From: Didymella arachidicola
Lineage: Eukaryota; Ascomycota; Dothideomycetes; Pleosporales; Didymellaceae
NCBI GenBank assembly: GCA_016630955.3
Contig: CM049993.1
Span: 1,860,001-1,924,000 of the forward strand
Reading direction: 5' to 3'
Length of the DNA: 64,000 bases
Shown: positions 63,751 through 64,000 of the stretch, in pieces
Numbering within the stretch: the first letter of the stretch is position 1
How the letters are laid out: every line of letters begins with the position of its first letter
The notes under the pieces: model-generated
Told to the model about the DNA's origin: nothing
Database searches by the model: none
Seen by the model: the letters and a program-made list of their open reading frames with translations, nothing else
Made by a program: the position numbers and the translations under genes

Positions 63751-64000
63751 GTAAGTAACTTATAGCTCTTATAGCTATTAAGTATTAGTAGTATATAGCT
63801 ACCTACCCTTTAGCCCTTAATCTACTTAATAAAGTGCCTTAACTAGGCTACTCTAATATTATTTATAGTCTAGCTATTACTACTAACCCTAATACGCTAT
63901 CAGGGCTTTAAATTAGGGTAGTGAAGGTTGCTTGAGGCGCAGGTGCAGGCGCTTGCATCTCGCTTGCAACCAGTACTTCAGCTGGCCATTACCTAGACGT
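63751..64000. other. AT-rich relic and unassigned DNA
   Basis: TA-rich to about 63915, then normal composition to the window end. No feature recognised. Confidence 0.35.

Overview
The window is nuclear DNA from a filamentous ascomycete. The evidence is short GT-AG introns (about 46-75 bp) with CTRAY-like branch sites, HET/NB-ARC and Zn2Cys6 proteins, a Tad-type LINE, chromoviral Ty3/Gypsy and Fot1/pogo elements, and AT-rich relics whose C-to-T and G-to-A differences look like repeat-induced point mutation (RIP). A Dothideomycete (Pleosporales-like) host is my best guess, but the sequence alone does not prove it.

Layout. 1-2662 (minus) is a Tad-like LINE cut by the window edge. 3199-8007 (minus) is a large fungal NLR: HET, NB-ARC and 22 near-identical 42-residue TPRs. 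8.7-18.5 kb is gene-poor, with small multi-exon hypothetical genes, two related degraded ORFs (one beside a half Zn2Cys6 finger) and a HET relic. 18.5-21.1 kb shows nothing I can support.

21.1-38.5 kb is a compact catabolic cluster. It holds a Zn2Cys6 regulator, a CocE/NonD hydrolase, a thiamine-diphosphate enzyme, an alpha/beta hydrolase, a Dal5-like MFS transporter (apparently broken), a stilbene/carotenoid cleavage dioxygenase and a pisatin-demethylase-like P450. Twelve copies of TTCCGCGG (or its complement) lie only in the intergenic regions of this block, upstream of every member gene, which suggests one regulon. The parts list fits oxidative breakdown of a plant stilbenoid or similar phenolic defence compound; the substrate is inference.

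39.2-40.0 kb carries a C2H2 zinc-finger gene. From 40.4 kb to the end the DNA is a transposon nest. It contains six Fot1/pogo-like elements (two with intact transposases), one complete chromoviral Gypsy element with indistinguishable LTRs, three solo LTRs and RIP-decayed relics. The Gypsy sits in the terminal repeat of a pogo element, which sits in a RIP-decayed LTR; all junctions can be read base by base. The Gypsy also carries an intact antisense ORF with a Zn2Cys6-like cysteine pattern between pol and the 3' LTR, the strongest candidate for an undescribed feature in the repeat region.
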